A DNA stretch of 64,000 nucleotides from Bacteroidota bacterium (GCA_018700895.1 JABIUV010000027.1:1-64000), one strand, 5' to 3'; shown: positions 44,994 to 54,070, counted from the first letter of the stretch. Program-made: numbers and translations. Notes: generated by a model from the sequence alone, not told the origin.

Positions 44994-46006
44994 TGGTTCA
45001 GACTAAAGAGTTGCATATATATATAGGTCAGCTTCTCCTTGCTTATAATCCATTTTTGATTGTCTTTCCACTTGATTAAGCGAATTTCACCGTTGCTCAG
45101 TTCTATACCGATGATATCTCCATCGGCAAATGAACAACATCCAGTATTAAAGTAACAAGGTTGTGAATCGGCTACCAAAGTACCTATTGCTGTTGTCTTC
45201 TTCTCTAGCGCTTTAATACGGCGTTCAATAGTCTCACATCTTTCGCTCGATTGGTCTCCCTTGGCGATTAGTTTGGCCCTTTCTTTTTCTAGAATATCTA
45301 AATGATTTTTACTCATAAACACGGGCTGATGCGTATGACCAAATATTACGAGTTGTTTTGATTTTTGCTTAGCCCATGTGTGCATAGCAATATCGTGTTT
45401 ATCTTTTAGCTCTTTACTTTTAGCAGGAGTACTCAGATGTATTTTAAAGATCCGTTGGAAATTTCGCCAAAATACACGTACAAACCACTTACTTATTCCC
45501 GCAAATTTATCACTAGCTCCACTCTCTTGGTGTCCATGTACAAGTAGCATTTTTCCAAGCACACGGCCTTCTTGAGCTACCTCAAAAAGGATGGACTCGT
45601 GAGTTACTATATTGGCAAAAAATGGGAAGAGGTATTTGCGTACTTGCTGTAGATGATTCCAAGCATCATCGTGATTTCCCCATACTTTAAGCAGTTTACT
45701 TTGCTCATAAAATTCCTTTTCTGCTTGCAGGACATCTGCATACTTCGTGACGACACTTTTGAGCGTATTTTCCCAAAATTCCTCTACAACACCGAGTAGA
45801 ATAAGTCCGAAACCTTGTTTAGAGTAATGATTTAAGGCACTGAGGTAGGTTTCTTTACATGGAGCAAAATCATCTGCACCGTCACCTACACCTCTATGGT
45901 GGTCGCTAAAAATAATCCAACTATCTTGCTCAATATCTAGCCACCTCGTGCTTGTGTTCTTATTTAGATAATCAAGACTCTTATGTATACGTTTTATGGA
46001 GGCCAC
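44990..46006 (-). CDS. metallophosphoesterase
   Basis: 338 residues, no signal peptide. Calcineurin-type metal motifs are in order: IFSDHHRGVGDGADDF near residue 32, LGVVEEFWE (in place of a GDxxE motif), VWGNHDDAW near 112, VHGHQ near 157, and FGHTHQ near 220. It is a cytoplasmic phosphoesterase of unknown substrate. The middle contains a basic, helical insert (residues 235-275). It converges with the lectin gene and overlaps it by 4 nt. Confidence 0.86.
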   Translation of the reverse strand: MASIKRIHKSLDYLNKNTSTRWLDIEQDSWIIFSDHHRGVGDGADDFAPCKETYLSALNHYSKQGFGLILLGVVEEFWENTLKSVVTKYADVLQAEKEFYEQSKLLKVWGNHDDAWNHLQQVRKYLFPFFANIVTHESILFEVAQEGRVLGKMLLVHGHQESGASDKFAGISKWFVRVFWRNFQRIFKIHLSTPAKSKELKDKHDIAMHTWAKQKSKQLVIFGHTHQPVFMSKNHLDILEKERAKLIAKGDQSSERCETIERRIKALEKKTTAIGTLVADSQPCYFNTGCCSFADGDIIGIELSNGEIRLIKWKDNQKWIISKEKLTYIYMQLFSLNH

Positions 46007-46083
46007 TTAGTGTATCTCTTTCGTTTAGATTAAACATAGGTCTTTCTAACCTATTGTCGCTCAAAAAAGTAGAAGGGAAGCAC

Positions 46084-46113
46084 AAAAAAGCCTGCATCGC
46101 TGCAGGCTTTTAA
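46084..46113. terminator. bidirectional intrinsic terminator
   Basis: A 10-bp perfect stem AAAGCCTGCA / TGCAGGCTTT with loop TCGC, flanked by A-run and T-run, so usable in both directions. It would end the transcript of the small basic protein gene and its decayed tail on the minus strand. Confidence 0.88.
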
Positions 46114-46139
46114 TATTGTTATAGATTAGATTATTTTCC

Positions 46140-46369
46140 TCAGTCTAACTCGTCATGCCATTTTTTAAGCTCGTCCCACTTACCTTCAGCAGCCATTTTA
46201 GCTTGCTCAGGCCAAGTGCTTGGATAGTGTGCTGCAAAATTTCCTTCTGCTGCATCTAATATTTCTCTAAGGTCTTAAGGAATTTTTACTGATGATGCTC
46301 GAAAAGTAGTGGTTCCTGCATCGTTAAAAACGCAAGCATCTAAGGGCCTATTCCTTCTATTTTGGTAAG
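46140..46369 (-). pseudogene. decayed helix-hairpin-helix tail of the small basic protein
   Basis: Directly after the stop of the small basic protein gene, the same minus strand still encodes LTKIEGIGP (HhH motif), then, after a frameshift, NDAGTTTFRASSV, and then EILDAAEGNFAAHYPSTWPEQAKMAAEGKWDELKKWHDELD in pieces up to a TGA at 46140-46142. Two in-frame TAG codons, a TAA and a frameshift interrupt it. This HhH plus W-P-x-Q-A-x-M-A domain is a known C-terminal extension on small proteins in this phylum. Here it has been lost from the upstream protein. Confidence 0.8.
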
Positions 46370-46597
46370 CTAATCTGCTGCTGCTTCTTTGGCAGGAGCT
46401 GCTTTTTTAGCTTTGGAAGCAGGCTTACTGTGTGTACTTGCTAGTACATCAGCTACATCTCCTACGATAACGCCAGACTCTTCTTTATATGGAGATTCCA
46501 CCGTTATTTTAGTTTTTAGGCGTTTTATAGTAGCTACTCTTACTTTAGCTACTGTTTTATTTTTTCTTCCTTTTCGTTCTAATCTTGTTACTCCCAT
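46370..46597 (-). CDS. small basic protein, probably truncated by loss of its HhH tail
   Basis: 75 residues starting at ATG 46597 (MGVTRLERKGRKNKTVAKVR). I reject the in-frame TTG at 46615 because it lies inside the -7 box TATTTTTG. The N-terminal 30 residues are strongly basic; the end is Ala/Lys-rich (KPASKAKKAAPAKEAAAD). Relatives carry a helix-hairpin-helix domain after such a linker, and its ruins follow here at once. The basic part suggests nucleic-acid or ribosome binding, but the function is unknown. Confidence 0.72.
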   Translation of the reverse strand: MGVTRLERKGRKNKTVAKVRVATIKRLKTKITVESPYKEESGVIVGDVADVLASTHSKPASKAKKAAPAKEAAAD

Positions 46598-46612
46598 TGC
46601 TAAAAATTTTTG

Positions 46613-46620
46613 CAAAAATA
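46613..46620 (-). promoter_or_regulatory. -7 promoter box of the small basic protein gene
   Basis: TATTTTTG on the minus strand, full consensus. On the plus strand AATTTTTG (46606-46613 region) overlaps it around a TTTTTGCAAAAA centre, and could serve the divergent gene at 46646 with one mismatch. Confidence 0.5.
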
Positions 46621-46645
46621 ATACTTTTACCGTTCAATAAAGGAT

Positions 46646-47230
46646 ATGATAAGAAAATATTTACACGATGGAATCCCGACGTTTTTTTTCAATTACGATA
46701 CAGGTGCTCCGTTTACTCGTTGTACATTTTGTGATGGTAAATTAGATGCTTATAATAAGTACATGGTGGAGAAGCATATTCGTCAAAACACGGTTCTGCA
46801 CAGCAGGGAAATTGTATACGAATACGCTCTGTGTTGGGGTTGTGCTTCTAACATGGGGTCCGAGATAAGTGATGACAGCAAGCAAGCTATACAGCAACTG
46901 TTTGCCGCTCACGGAGAAACATTGATGCGTAAGGTCGATTATCTTCACACAACTAAACAATATACACTTGATAGTTGGATGGAACGGTGTTCACTCACAG
47001 GCAAGGAGATTAGATTATGCAGCGAGTTTTCGGCTAGTGCTCTTGTGGAAGATGGGAACTTGGTATTTGAGCAAACCCCCTTGGTGATTTCAGATGAGTT
47101 TATGGAGAAAATGCAAGGAGTATTGTCCAAAGAAACAAAAGAAGGTTTTGACGGACTGCGTGATAAGATAATGGACGGATCACCTTCCGTAGAAGATTTG
47201 GTATACGGCCCTGTACCTGGTTTGCTCTAG
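46646..47230 (+). CDS. hypothetical protein with two CxxC pairs
   Basis: 194 residues, no signal peptide. CTFC (C26, C29) and CWGC (C63, C66) are spaced like a zinc ribbon, and C115 and C125 lie further on. The rest is mixed, with an acidic C-terminus (PSVEDLVYGPVPGLL). I do not recognise a named family. A structural zinc-binding role is the likely reading. It is divergent from the small basic protein gene and ends in a strong terminator. Confidence 0.72.
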   Translation: MIRKYLHDGIPTFFFNYDTGAPFTRCTFCDGKLDAYNKYMVEKHIRQNTVLHSREIVYEYALCWGCASNMGSEISDDSKQAIQQLFAAHGETLMRKVDYLHTTKQYTLDSWMERCSLTGKEIRLCSEFSASALVEDGNLVFEQTPLVISDEFMEKMQGVLSKETKEGFDGLRDKIMDGSPSVEDLVYGPVPGLL

Positions 47231-47252
47231 GTTAATAGCGTAGCTATCGGCC

Positions 47253-47289
47253 AAAAAAAAGCTCTGAATCGAAAGATTCAGAGCTTTTT
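47253..47289. terminator. strong bidirectional terminator
   Basis: AAAGCTCTGAATC / GATTCAGAGCTTT with a GAAA loop gives a 13-bp perfect stem between A8 and T5 runs. It separates the converging genes ending at 47230 and 47309. Confidence 0.95.
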
Positions 47290-47308
47290 GTATTTATAAA
47301 CTAGGTAA

Positions 47309-48631
47309 CTAGTCCATTATAGTAACTTTTTTAGATGCTACAGAGTTACCAGCTTTGATAGAGTAAACGTACATACCTGGCGTAAGGTCTGCAATATTTA
47401 CATCTACTTTGTGCTCGCCACTTGCAAAGTATCCGTTTGTTACTTCTTTCACTTTATTACCAAGTAAATCAAATAATTCAATAGTAACATCAGTTGCGTT
47501 TACTAGGTTGAAATCGGCTTTAAGCGTTTGGTTTTTAGAAACTGGATTAGGGTATACACCGAATGTAACATTCTTATCCAACTCATCAGTACCTAATGTA
47601 GATGTTGTGATGTGGAAACCATAGTTTACATATCTATCATCAAAATATGCGTTACCTGGGATACTGTTTTCCCATCCGTTTTGCTCACCAGTATAAAGAA
47701 CATCACTTGGCACCCACCAAGAGTTATTGATGTATGCAGTTTGCTTTACTTCTACAGACTCATTGATAAACATTGAGTGACCGAAGTAGTTGATTTTGTT
47801 AGTGATAGAAGAACCATCTCTTGTTTCCATAGTATCACCAAAGTTGTAAGGCACCATAGTTTTGAAAGACATACTGAAACCTACAGCATTTGTGAATTGT
47901 AAATCAGTTTGTGCGGCATCTGAAGCGATGTCAAATCCGGCTGGTAAAGGAATGATTCTTGCTCCAGTACTCCATCCTTCTGCAGTTGGTCTCGCAGTAC
48001 TGTCTTCTGCAGTTAATGGAATTCTCATCTCATAAGCTACATTGTTAGATCCTAAGATATTAGCATCAAAGTTATCTGGCTTCATGAATCTCTCAGTCTC
48101 ACTTCCTGCTGGAGTAAATGATCCAGAAGCTAATTGGTCAGACTTAAAAAATTGTATGATAAGTGTATCTACTACTGGAACCATAGCTCCTTCTACTTCA
48201 ATCTCATCGATGTATCTTACATATAAGTATGGGAAGTAAAGTGAGTCAACCGTATACTCATTGTATCTGCTAAGCTTTGTGAAATCATCAGTAAGCTCTA
48301 TGTTTTCATCATTAGGAGTAAAAACAGCTCCTACTGAGTGCCAAGGATTATGACCAGGTTGTCCGTCTCCGTACACAAAAACTACCGAAGAGTCTTGGAA
48401 CATAAAGTTTACGTATCTTGTTAAGCTTGTAAGTTGCTCGATAGCAGTTACAGGTAATTTCCAGTTGCTATAGTTCGCTTTCATTTTAAGGTTAGTAGCA
48501 AGTTGAGCATCACTAATTACCTCTTCACCTAAAAAGCCTTCTGCCTTCACTTGTCCTTGTGCCTTTGCCTGCATAGCAAATCCTGCTATTAGCAATGATG
48601 CAACTGCAAATCGTTGTAATTGTTTTTTCAT
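47309..48631 (-). CDS. T9SS-secreted protein (type A sorting domain), unknown function
   Basis: 440 residues. The signal peptide is MKKQLQRFAVASLLIAGFAM. A beta-rich body of about 330 residues follows with no recognised domain. The last 85 residues are a type A T9SS sorting domain (FGVYPNPVSKNQTLKADF, IELFDLLGNKVKEV, LTPGMYVYSIKAG, SKKVTIMD). It should be exported to the surface or medium. Codon choice looks more uniform than in the neighbours, possibly because it is highly expressed. A TACTTTTG box lies 26 nt upstream. Confidence 0.88.
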   Translation of the reverse strand: MKKQLQRFAVASLLIAGFAMQAKAQGQVKAEGFLGEEVISDAQLATNLKMKANYSNWKLPVTAIEQLTSLTRYVNFMFQDSSVVFVYGDGQPGHNPWHSVGAVFTPNDENIELTDDFTKLSRYNEYTVDSLYFPYLYVRYIDEIEVEGAMVPVVDTLIIQFFKSDQLASGSFTPAGSETERFMKPDNFDANILGSNNVAYEMRIPLTAEDSTARPTAEGWSTGARIIPLPAGFDIASDAAQTDLQFTNAVGFSMSFKTMVPYNFGDTMETRDGSSITNKINYFGHSMFINESVEVKQTAYINNSWWVPSDVLYTGEQNGWENSIPGNAYFDDRYVNYGFHITTSTLGTDELDKNVTFGVYPNPVSKNQTLKADFNLVNATDVTIELFDLLGNKVKEVTNGYFASGEHKVDVNIADLTPGMYVYSIKAGNSVASKKVTIMD

Positions 48632-48657
48632 TTGTTGTGTTTTTCTTAAATTTTTGC

Positions 48658-48665
48658 CAAAAGTA
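48658..48665 (-). promoter_or_regulatory. -7 promoter box of the T9SS gene
   Basis: TACTTTTG on the minus strand, full consensus, giving a leader of about 20 nt. Confidence 0.55.
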
Positions 48666-48728
48666 AATTATTAGTTCAAATTTACAGAAGATAATATTCA
48701 CATATTGTCAGTAAACCGCAAGAATAAA

Positions 48729-49406
48729 CTACGTAATGTCCCCATCTATTGGCCTCACTACTATCTCCTCCATTACGGTACTATCGGGTAATTGGTAAGC
48801 GGCCCATATCAGTTGAGCAACGGACTGCGGTTGGCTAAATCTTTCCGCTGGCAAATCAGTTCCTGCCCAAGAATTAGTCAATGTAGCACCCGGCATTACG
48901 GCACTTACTTTTATCTTTTCTGATTTCAACTCTTCTCTTAGTACTTTGGTAAAGCCTAATTGGGCGTACTTACTGATGCAATATGAACCACCGTTCATAT
49001 AAGGAGTGATGCTTGCTGTAGAACAAATATTGAAGATGTACGGACGCTTCGAATTTCTTATGTGACTTATTACAGCTCGAGTGAGATGATAGGTACTTGC
49101 CAAATTGGTATTTATCTGCGTCTCAAAACTTCCTTCTTCTTCGTCTATTAGGCTACCAGGCATAAAGACCCCAACATTATTTACCAATACATCTATGTTA
49201 TTCTCCTCTGCCAATACCGATTGTGCAAATGCAATGACACCATTCCTTGTAGCTAAGTCAGCCTCATATTGCACTAAGTTTCGGTGTACAAAGTCTGCAT
49301 CAGTGGATCGAGCAGATATATATACTCTAAAATTTTTCTCCAAGAATAGTTCGGCAATGGCCCTTCCTATACCTTTAGTACCTCCACTTATTACTGCTAC
49401 TTTCAT
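48729..49406 (-). CDS. short-chain dehydrogenase/reductase
   Basis: 225 residues from the ATG at 49406. Family motifs are the cofactor loop SGGTKGIG (residues 7-14), NNVG, the catalytic serine region ICSTASI and YCISKYAQLG with the Y-x-x-x-K pair. The R in SARS after strand 2 favours NADP(H). The substrate is unknown. A TACTTTTG box 6 nt before the ATG suggests a leaderless mRNA. Confidence 0.9.
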   Translation of the reverse strand: MKVAVISGGTKGIGRAIAELFLEKNFRVYISARSTDADFVHRNLVQYEADLATRNGVIAFAQSVLAEENNIDVLVNNVGVFMPGSLIDEEEGSFETQINTNLASTYHLTRAVISHIRNSKRPYIFNICSTASITPYMNGGSYCISKYAQLGFTKVLREELKSEKIKVSAVMPGATLTNSWAGTDLPAERFSQPQSVAQLIWAAYQLPDSTVMEEIVVRPIDGDIT

Positions 49407-49412
49407 CGCATA

Positions 49413-49420
49413 CAAAAGTA
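49413..49420 (-). promoter_or_regulatory. -7 promoter box of the SDR gene
   Basis: TACTTTTG on the minus strand ends 6 nt before the ATG at 49406, leaving no room for a leader. Confidence 0.5.
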
Positions 49421-49521
49421 CGTGGTACACGGCTAAGCTCCTCTGATTTTTAGGTTTTTTTGATAAGCTTTGAATTTTTTATTTAGTGTACTTTGCAGAT
49501 GGCATTATCTTTACCGCCGAT

Positions 49522-50259
49522 ATGACGTTTTTCTATCAATTCGGAAAATATCTGCTCTTTCTCAAAGGAATGTTTAGCAAACCTGAGAAATTAAGCGTGT
49601 ATATAGACCGTACCATTACCGAAATGAATAATATAGGCGTTGGTTCGTTAGCCATCGTTGTAATTATCGCTATTTTTCAAGGAGCCGTTACTACGTTGCA
49701 AATAGCATATCAGTTGATATCGCCGCTTATCGCTAAACCTGTAATAGGTAGTATAGTAAGTGATAGTAGTATGTTGGAGTTAGCTCCCACTATAACATGT
49801 CTTGTATTGGCAGGTAAAGTAGGCTCGCATATTGCATCGGAAATAGGTTCTATGAAAGTACGTGAGCAGGTAGATGCCCTAGAGGTTATGGGAATCAACT
49901 CAAGCGGTTATCTCGCACTGCCCAAGATAGTAGGAGGGCTTATTATGATTCCACTACTTGTGGTTATCTCCATATTTTTAAGTAATCTCGGTGGAGTAAT
50001 AGCTGGTGAAGCTTCAGGTATTCTTACATCGGAAGAGTATTTACAGGGTGCACGTGAGTCATTTTTACCATATAATTTATTTTTCGCTTTGGTTAAAGCG
50101 GTAACTTATGCGTTTATCATTACGTCGGTAAGTGCCTACCAAGGATATACCACAGAAGGTGGAGCCTTAGAAGTAGGAGCTAGCAGTACACGTGCGGTAG
50201 TATATAGTGCAGTTGCTATTCTATTTTCAGATTATCTCTTAGCCCAGTTGATGTTATGA
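49522..50259 (+). CDS. MlaE-type ABC transporter permease
   Basis: 245 residues from the ATG at 49522. An in-frame GTG at 49486 exists, but a TACTTTG promoter-like box at 49488-49494 lies within that extension. The MlaE/YrbE fold shows six membrane segments, with the motif EIGSMKVREQVDALEVMGINSS typical of the coupling region and ALPKIVGGLIMIPLL. With the ATPase behind it, it should move phospholipids or other lipids between membranes. No MCE-domain (MlaD) gene follows, which is unusual. Confidence 0.92.
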   Translation: MTFFYQFGKYLLFLKGMFSKPEKLSVYIDRTITEMNNIGVGSLAIVVIIAIFQGAVTTLQIAYQLISPLIAKPVIGSIVSDSSMLELAPTITCLVLAGKVGSHIASEIGSMKVREQVDALEVMGINSSGYLALPKIVGGLIMIPLLVVISIFLSNLGGVIAGEASGILTSEEYLQGARESFLPYNLFFALVKAVTYAFIITSVSAYQGYTTEGGALEVGASSTRAVVYSAVAILFSDYLLAQLML

Positions 50260-50987
50260 TAGAACTAAAAGACGTTAGAAAATCATTTGATGGGGTGGAG
50301 GTACTGAAAGGGATTTCTACCAAATTTGAAACAGGAAAGGTAAACCTTGTAATAGGCAGCAGTGGACACGGCAAGAGTGTGATGATGAAATGTATGGTTG
50401 GATTGCTGAATCCTACATCTGGCAATGTATTTTATGACGATAGAGATTTTACCAATTTGGAATATTCCGAACTGAGAGCAGTTCGAAGAGAAATTGGAAT
50501 GCTTTTTCAGGGAACTGCCTTGTTTGACTCGCTTACTATTGAAGAAAACGTGGAGTTTACACTCAAAATGTTTACCAAAATGACAAAGGCCGAAAGAAAC
50601 GATAGAGTAAATTTCTGTCTGGAGCAAGTAGACATGCCAGGTATCAACGATAAGTATCCTGCTGAGATAAGTGGCGGTATGCAAAAGCGGGTAGGCATAG
50701 CAAGAGCTATAGCTCTTGATATCAAATACCTTTTTTGTGATGAGCCAAATTCGGGCCTCGATCCAGTAACTAGTCGCCTTATTGACGAATTACTCCATCA
50801 GATTACTGATGAGTTCAATATTACAACCATTATAAATACGCACGACATGAAAACCGTTTTTGATATTGGTGATGAGGTGATATTTATATACAAAGGAACT
50901 AACGAGTGGAGTGGCAAAGTGAGTGATATACGCAGCAGCGGTAATGAGATGCTCACTAATTTTATCAAAGCTTCTTTTTTTGAATAA
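50256..50987 (+). CDS. MlaF-type ABC transporter ATP-binding protein
   Basis: 243 residues overlapping the permease by 4 nt (ATGA). Walker A is GSSGHGKS (residues 35-42), the Q-loop LFQGTALFDSL, the signature ISGGMQKRV, Walker B YLFCDEPNSGLDP and the H-loop NTHDM. It energises the MlaE-like permease. The next gene, an S46 peptidase, starts 16 nt downstream and may be on the same transcript. Confidence 0.94.
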   Translation: MIELKDVRKSFDGVEVLKGISTKFETGKVNLVIGSSGHGKSVMMKCMVGLLNPTSGNVFYDDRDFTNLEYSELRAVRREIGMLFQGTALFDSLTIEENVEFTLKMFTKMTKAERNDRVNFCLEQVDMPGINDKYPAEISGGMQKRVGIARAIALDIKYLFCDEPNSGLDPVTSRLIDELLHQITDEFNITTIINTHDMKTVFDIGDEVIFIYKGTNEWSGKVSDIRSSGNEMLTNFIKASFFE

Positions 50988-51003
50988 GACAATACATTAA
51001 CTA

Positions 51004-53121
51004 ATGAAAAAAGTGATATTTTTAATGCTCGTAACGGGCTTATTATTTTCGTTTAAAAATACAAGCGATGAAGAAGGGATGTTCACAATGAGCGACCTAT
51101 CCAAGTTAGACTTAGCCAAAGCTGGACTTGAAATCCCAGTAGATGCCATATATAATGAGAACAAGCCTGCATTGGTAAACGCCCTTGTTAGACTAGGAGG
51201 ATGTACGGGCTCATTCATTTCTGAAACAGGGCTTATCATTACTAATCATCACTGCGTATTTAGTCAGGTCGCTGCCGCAAGTAGCTCTGAGAATAATTAT
51301 TTAGAAAATGGTTTCTATGCGGAGAATGAAGGCAACGAGATAAAAACAAGTCTTCCTTGCAAGATTACACAATCCTATACCGATGTATCTGCTCGTGTAC
51401 TCGAAGGCACAGTTGCAGGAATGGATGCTTTAGAAAGAAAGGAAACTATCAAGAAAAATATTGCTGAGATAGAAGACCAGGAGCAGAACAAAAATCCAAA
51501 GCTATTGGTAGAAATATCTGAGATGCTCGTGGGTAAGAAATATACGCTCTTTCGTTACAAAACATTAGATGACGTACGTCTCGTTTATGTTCCGCCTAAG
51601 AACATTGGAAAATTCGGAGGTGAAACAGATAATTGGGAATGGCCGAGGCATAATGCTGATTTTTCGGTAGTGAGAGCTTATGAAAACGGAATTCCTTATA
51701 CGCCAGAAGCTCACTTAGAAGTAAACCCTAGCGGTACTAAAGAAGGTGATTTTGCTTTTATACTGGGTTACCCTGGAAGAACTTACAGAAATCAAACCGC
51801 ACAATTCTTAGATTATCAAAACAACTATGTTTTGCCAATAATAGCGGATTGGTTTGATTATCAAATAGATGCAACAAATACTTTTACGGGAGACGATGTT
51901 GATTTACAATTGGCATACAGCGGTAGATTAGCTAGCTTGAATAATACAGCCAAAAATTTTAAAGGTAAAATGCAAGGATTGCAACGTACTGATGTAATTG
52001 CTCAGACGTACAAAGATCAAGAGTACCTAGAGCAATATGCATTACGCAACCCAAGCCTTGCGAGTTATGTGCCTCTTTTTGAGGAAAATAAGAAATTATA
52101 TGACCGCAAGTTCGAATTAAGTACAGATTATATCTACCTTAATCAATTGTATCGAAATGGTATTTTTAGTGGTGGAGCATATATAGCGTTATATGCTGAT
52201 AGAGCGGCACAATCTAAAGATAGCAAAGCCTATATCTCAGAGAACAAGGCTGCGATTATTAAAACCATGGGTGCTTACCGTAGCGTCGTGAACAAAGAAT
52301 CTCTCGAAAAAAATCTATTTGCAGAATTGTATTATCGCCTATCACAGAGCAATTTACAAGAAGTACGCGAAGTATTCCTGCTGCCTGTAATGGGTCAGGA
52401 TAAAGCAGGGATTAAAGCTTATGCGAACGAACTGTGGGAAGACTCTAAGATGCAAAATGTTGCTAAGAATGATAGCTTACTGCATCAAAAAACTGCTAAG
52501 TTTTTGAAGACTAAAGACAAATTGGTAAAGCTTGGTTCTGATGTAAACGCCATATTCTCGAGTATGCAAACGGAAATGACTCAAATCAACGCAGAAATTG
52601 ATGCAATCATTCCTCGCTTCAATGATTTAGAAATGGAACTAAACGAAGGGAAGTTTATACCAGATGCGAACGGCACACTTCGTTTCACATACGGTTATAT
52701 TAAAGGATATGAACCAGAGGACGCTGTAATTTTAGAACCTTTTACAACCATTCAAGGGATCATAGAAAAAGCAGAAGGTACAGACAATCCAGACTACTAT
52801 TTGCAGCAAGAATACATAGACAAAATGAAAGAAATAGAGCCGGCTGATGTGTTGAAACACCCTGAGAATGGAGAGGTTGTTGCTGGATTACTCTATAATA
52901 TGGATACAACAGGAGGTAATAGCGGCAGTCCAATTATGGATAGCAAAGGCCGCATAGTAGGGGTAAACTTTGACCGTGCATATACCGCTACTATAAATGA
53001 TTACGCTTGGAACGAAAGTTACAGTCGCTCTATTGGAGTAGATATTCGATATGTGCTCTATGTAATGAAATACTTTGGTGGAGCTAACAAAGTGCTCGGT
53101 GAAATGGGAGTAGAGCTTTAA
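51004..53121 (+). CDS. S46 dipeptidyl peptidase, DPP11-like
   Basis: 705 residues with a signal peptide. The chymotrypsin-like catalytic domain carries the histidine in LIITNHHCVFSQ (H82 or H83), WPRHNADFSVVRAY (aspartate region), and the nucleophile S640 in TTGGNSGSPIMD. A helical regulatory domain is inserted between about 270 and 560. R658, 18 residues after the serine, corresponds to R673 of Porphyromonas DPP11, which gives Asp/Glu specificity at P1; DPP7 has glycine. It should release acidic dipeptides from peptides in the periplasm. It lies behind mlaE/mlaF-like genes. Confidence 0.92.
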   Translation: MKKVIFLMLVTGLLFSFKNTSDEEGMFTMSDLSKLDLAKAGLEIPVDAIYNENKPALVNALVRLGGCTGSFISETGLIITNHHCVFSQVAAASSSENNYLENGFYAENEGNEIKTSLPCKITQSYTDVSARVLEGTVAGMDALERKETIKKNIAEIEDQEQNKNPKLLVEISEMLVGKKYTLFRYKTLDDVRLVYVPPKNIGKFGGETDNWEWPRHNADFSVVRAYENGIPYTPEAHLEVNPSGTKEGDFAFILGYPGRTYRNQTAQFLDYQNNYVLPIIADWFDYQIDATNTFTGDDVDLQLAYSGRLASLNNTAKNFKGKMQGLQRTDVIAQTYKDQEYLEQYALRNPSLASYVPLFEENKKLYDRKFELSTDYIYLNQLYRNGIFSGGAYIALYADRAAQSKDSKAYISENKAAIIKTMGAYRSVVNKESLEKNLFAELYYRLSQSNLQEVREVFLLPVMGQDKAGIKAYANELWEDSKMQNVAKNDSLLHQKTAKFLKTKDKLVKLGSDVNAIFSSMQTEMTQINAEIDAIIPRFNDLEMELNEGKFIPDANGTLRFTYGYIKGYEPEDAVILEPFTTIQGIIEKAEGTDNPDYYLQQEYIDKMKEIEPADVLKHPENGEVVAGLLYNMDTTGGNSGSPIMDSKGRIVGVNFDRAYTATINDYAWNESYSRSIGVDIRYVLYVMKYFGGANKVLGEMGVEL

Positions 53122-53180
53122 TTGAGCTTGAGTTCATTGATATCCATCTGAACATCCAACAGATGTTTTCGTCTGTCATA

Positions 53181-53237
53181 AAAAAAGTCTTGTTTCAACA
53201 CTCTAAGCGATACGTTGATAACAAGACTTTTTATTTT
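53181..53237. terminator. terminator after the S46 peptidase and fabI
   Basis: AAAGTCTTGTT / AACAAGACTTT is an 11-bp stem with a 24-nt loop flanked by an A-run and TTTTTATTTT. It lies between converging genes and can serve both. Confidence 0.85.
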
Positions 53238-53257
53238 AATCTGTTGTTATTGTTATA

Positions 53258-54058
53258 TTAACGGAGAACATCATTGCTTACTCCCGTAAAGCTAAATCCA
53301 CCGTCGTGAAACAAGTTTTGCATGGTCACCATACGCGTGTGGTCTGAGAACATAGATATGCAATAGTCCGCACAAGATTCTGCATCGGCATTACCCAAAG
53401 GACTCATTTTGGCCGCAAAGCTTATGAAGTCATCAAAACCTTTAACACCACTACCTGCTGTAGTTACTGTAGGTGATTGTGATATAGTATTCACACGAAC
53501 TTTAGATTTTTTACCGTAGTGGTAACCAAAGCTGCGGGCAATACTTTCTAGTATAGCCTTACTTTCGGCCATTTCGCTATAATCTGGGAAGGTACGTTGT
53601 GCAGCTATATAGGTAAGCCCTAGTACTGAGCCCCAATCGTTAAGAGCGTCTGCTTGGTAGCACGCCTGTAGCATTTTATGAAAAGATAATGCCGAAATAT
53701 CATACGTTTTGTGCGTCCAGTCATATTTTAGGTTAGTATATTCTCGTCCTTTACGCACATTTAGGCTCATACCAATACTATGTAGTAAGAAGTCAAATTT
53801 TCCACCAAAATGTTCTTGTGATTTTGCGATAAGATCAATTACTTGGTCATTATCTGTCACATCACACGGTATGATAGGAGCATTGAGCTGTTCACTTAGT
53901 TCATTTATAGCACCCATTCGCATAGCGATAGGAGCGTTGGTAAGTACTATTTCTGCACCTTGTTCTACACACTTTTCTGCTACTTTCCACGCTATAGAGT
54001 TGCTATCTAAAGCACCAGAAATAATTCCTTTTTTTCCTTTTAGAAGATTGTTTGACAT
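53258..54058 (-). CDS. fabI: enoyl-ACP reductase (NADH)
   Basis: 266 residues from the ATG at 54058; the longer frame to 54100 overlaps the promoter region. FabI features are GALDSNSIAWKVAEKC, the HSIG motif, and the catalytic pair Y160/K167 (DYSEMAESK, Y-x6-K) with Y150 upstream. It reduces trans-2-enoyl-ACP in fatty acid elongation. CAATGTTA at 54079-54086 (complement of TAACATTG) is a one-mismatch -7 box. Confidence 0.96.
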   Translation of the reverse strand: MSNNLLKGKKGIISGALDSNSIAWKVAEKCVEQGAEIVLTNAPIAMRMGAINELSEQLNAPIIPCDVTDNDQVIDLIAKSQEHFGGKFDFLLHSIGMSLNVRKGREYTNLKYDWTHKTYDISALSFHKMLQACYQADALNDWGSVLGLTYIAAQRTFPDYSEMAESKAILESIARSFGYHYGKKSKVRVNTISQSPTVTTAGSGVKGFDDFISFAAKMSPLGNADAESCADYCISMFSDHTRMVTMQNLFHDGGFSFTGVSNDVLR

Positions 54059-54070
54059 AAATGTTTCTTT

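Noticed and set aside
46615-46617. TTG start giving a longer small basic protein
   Set aside because: It falls inside the -7 box TATTTTTG, so the mRNA would start downstream of it.
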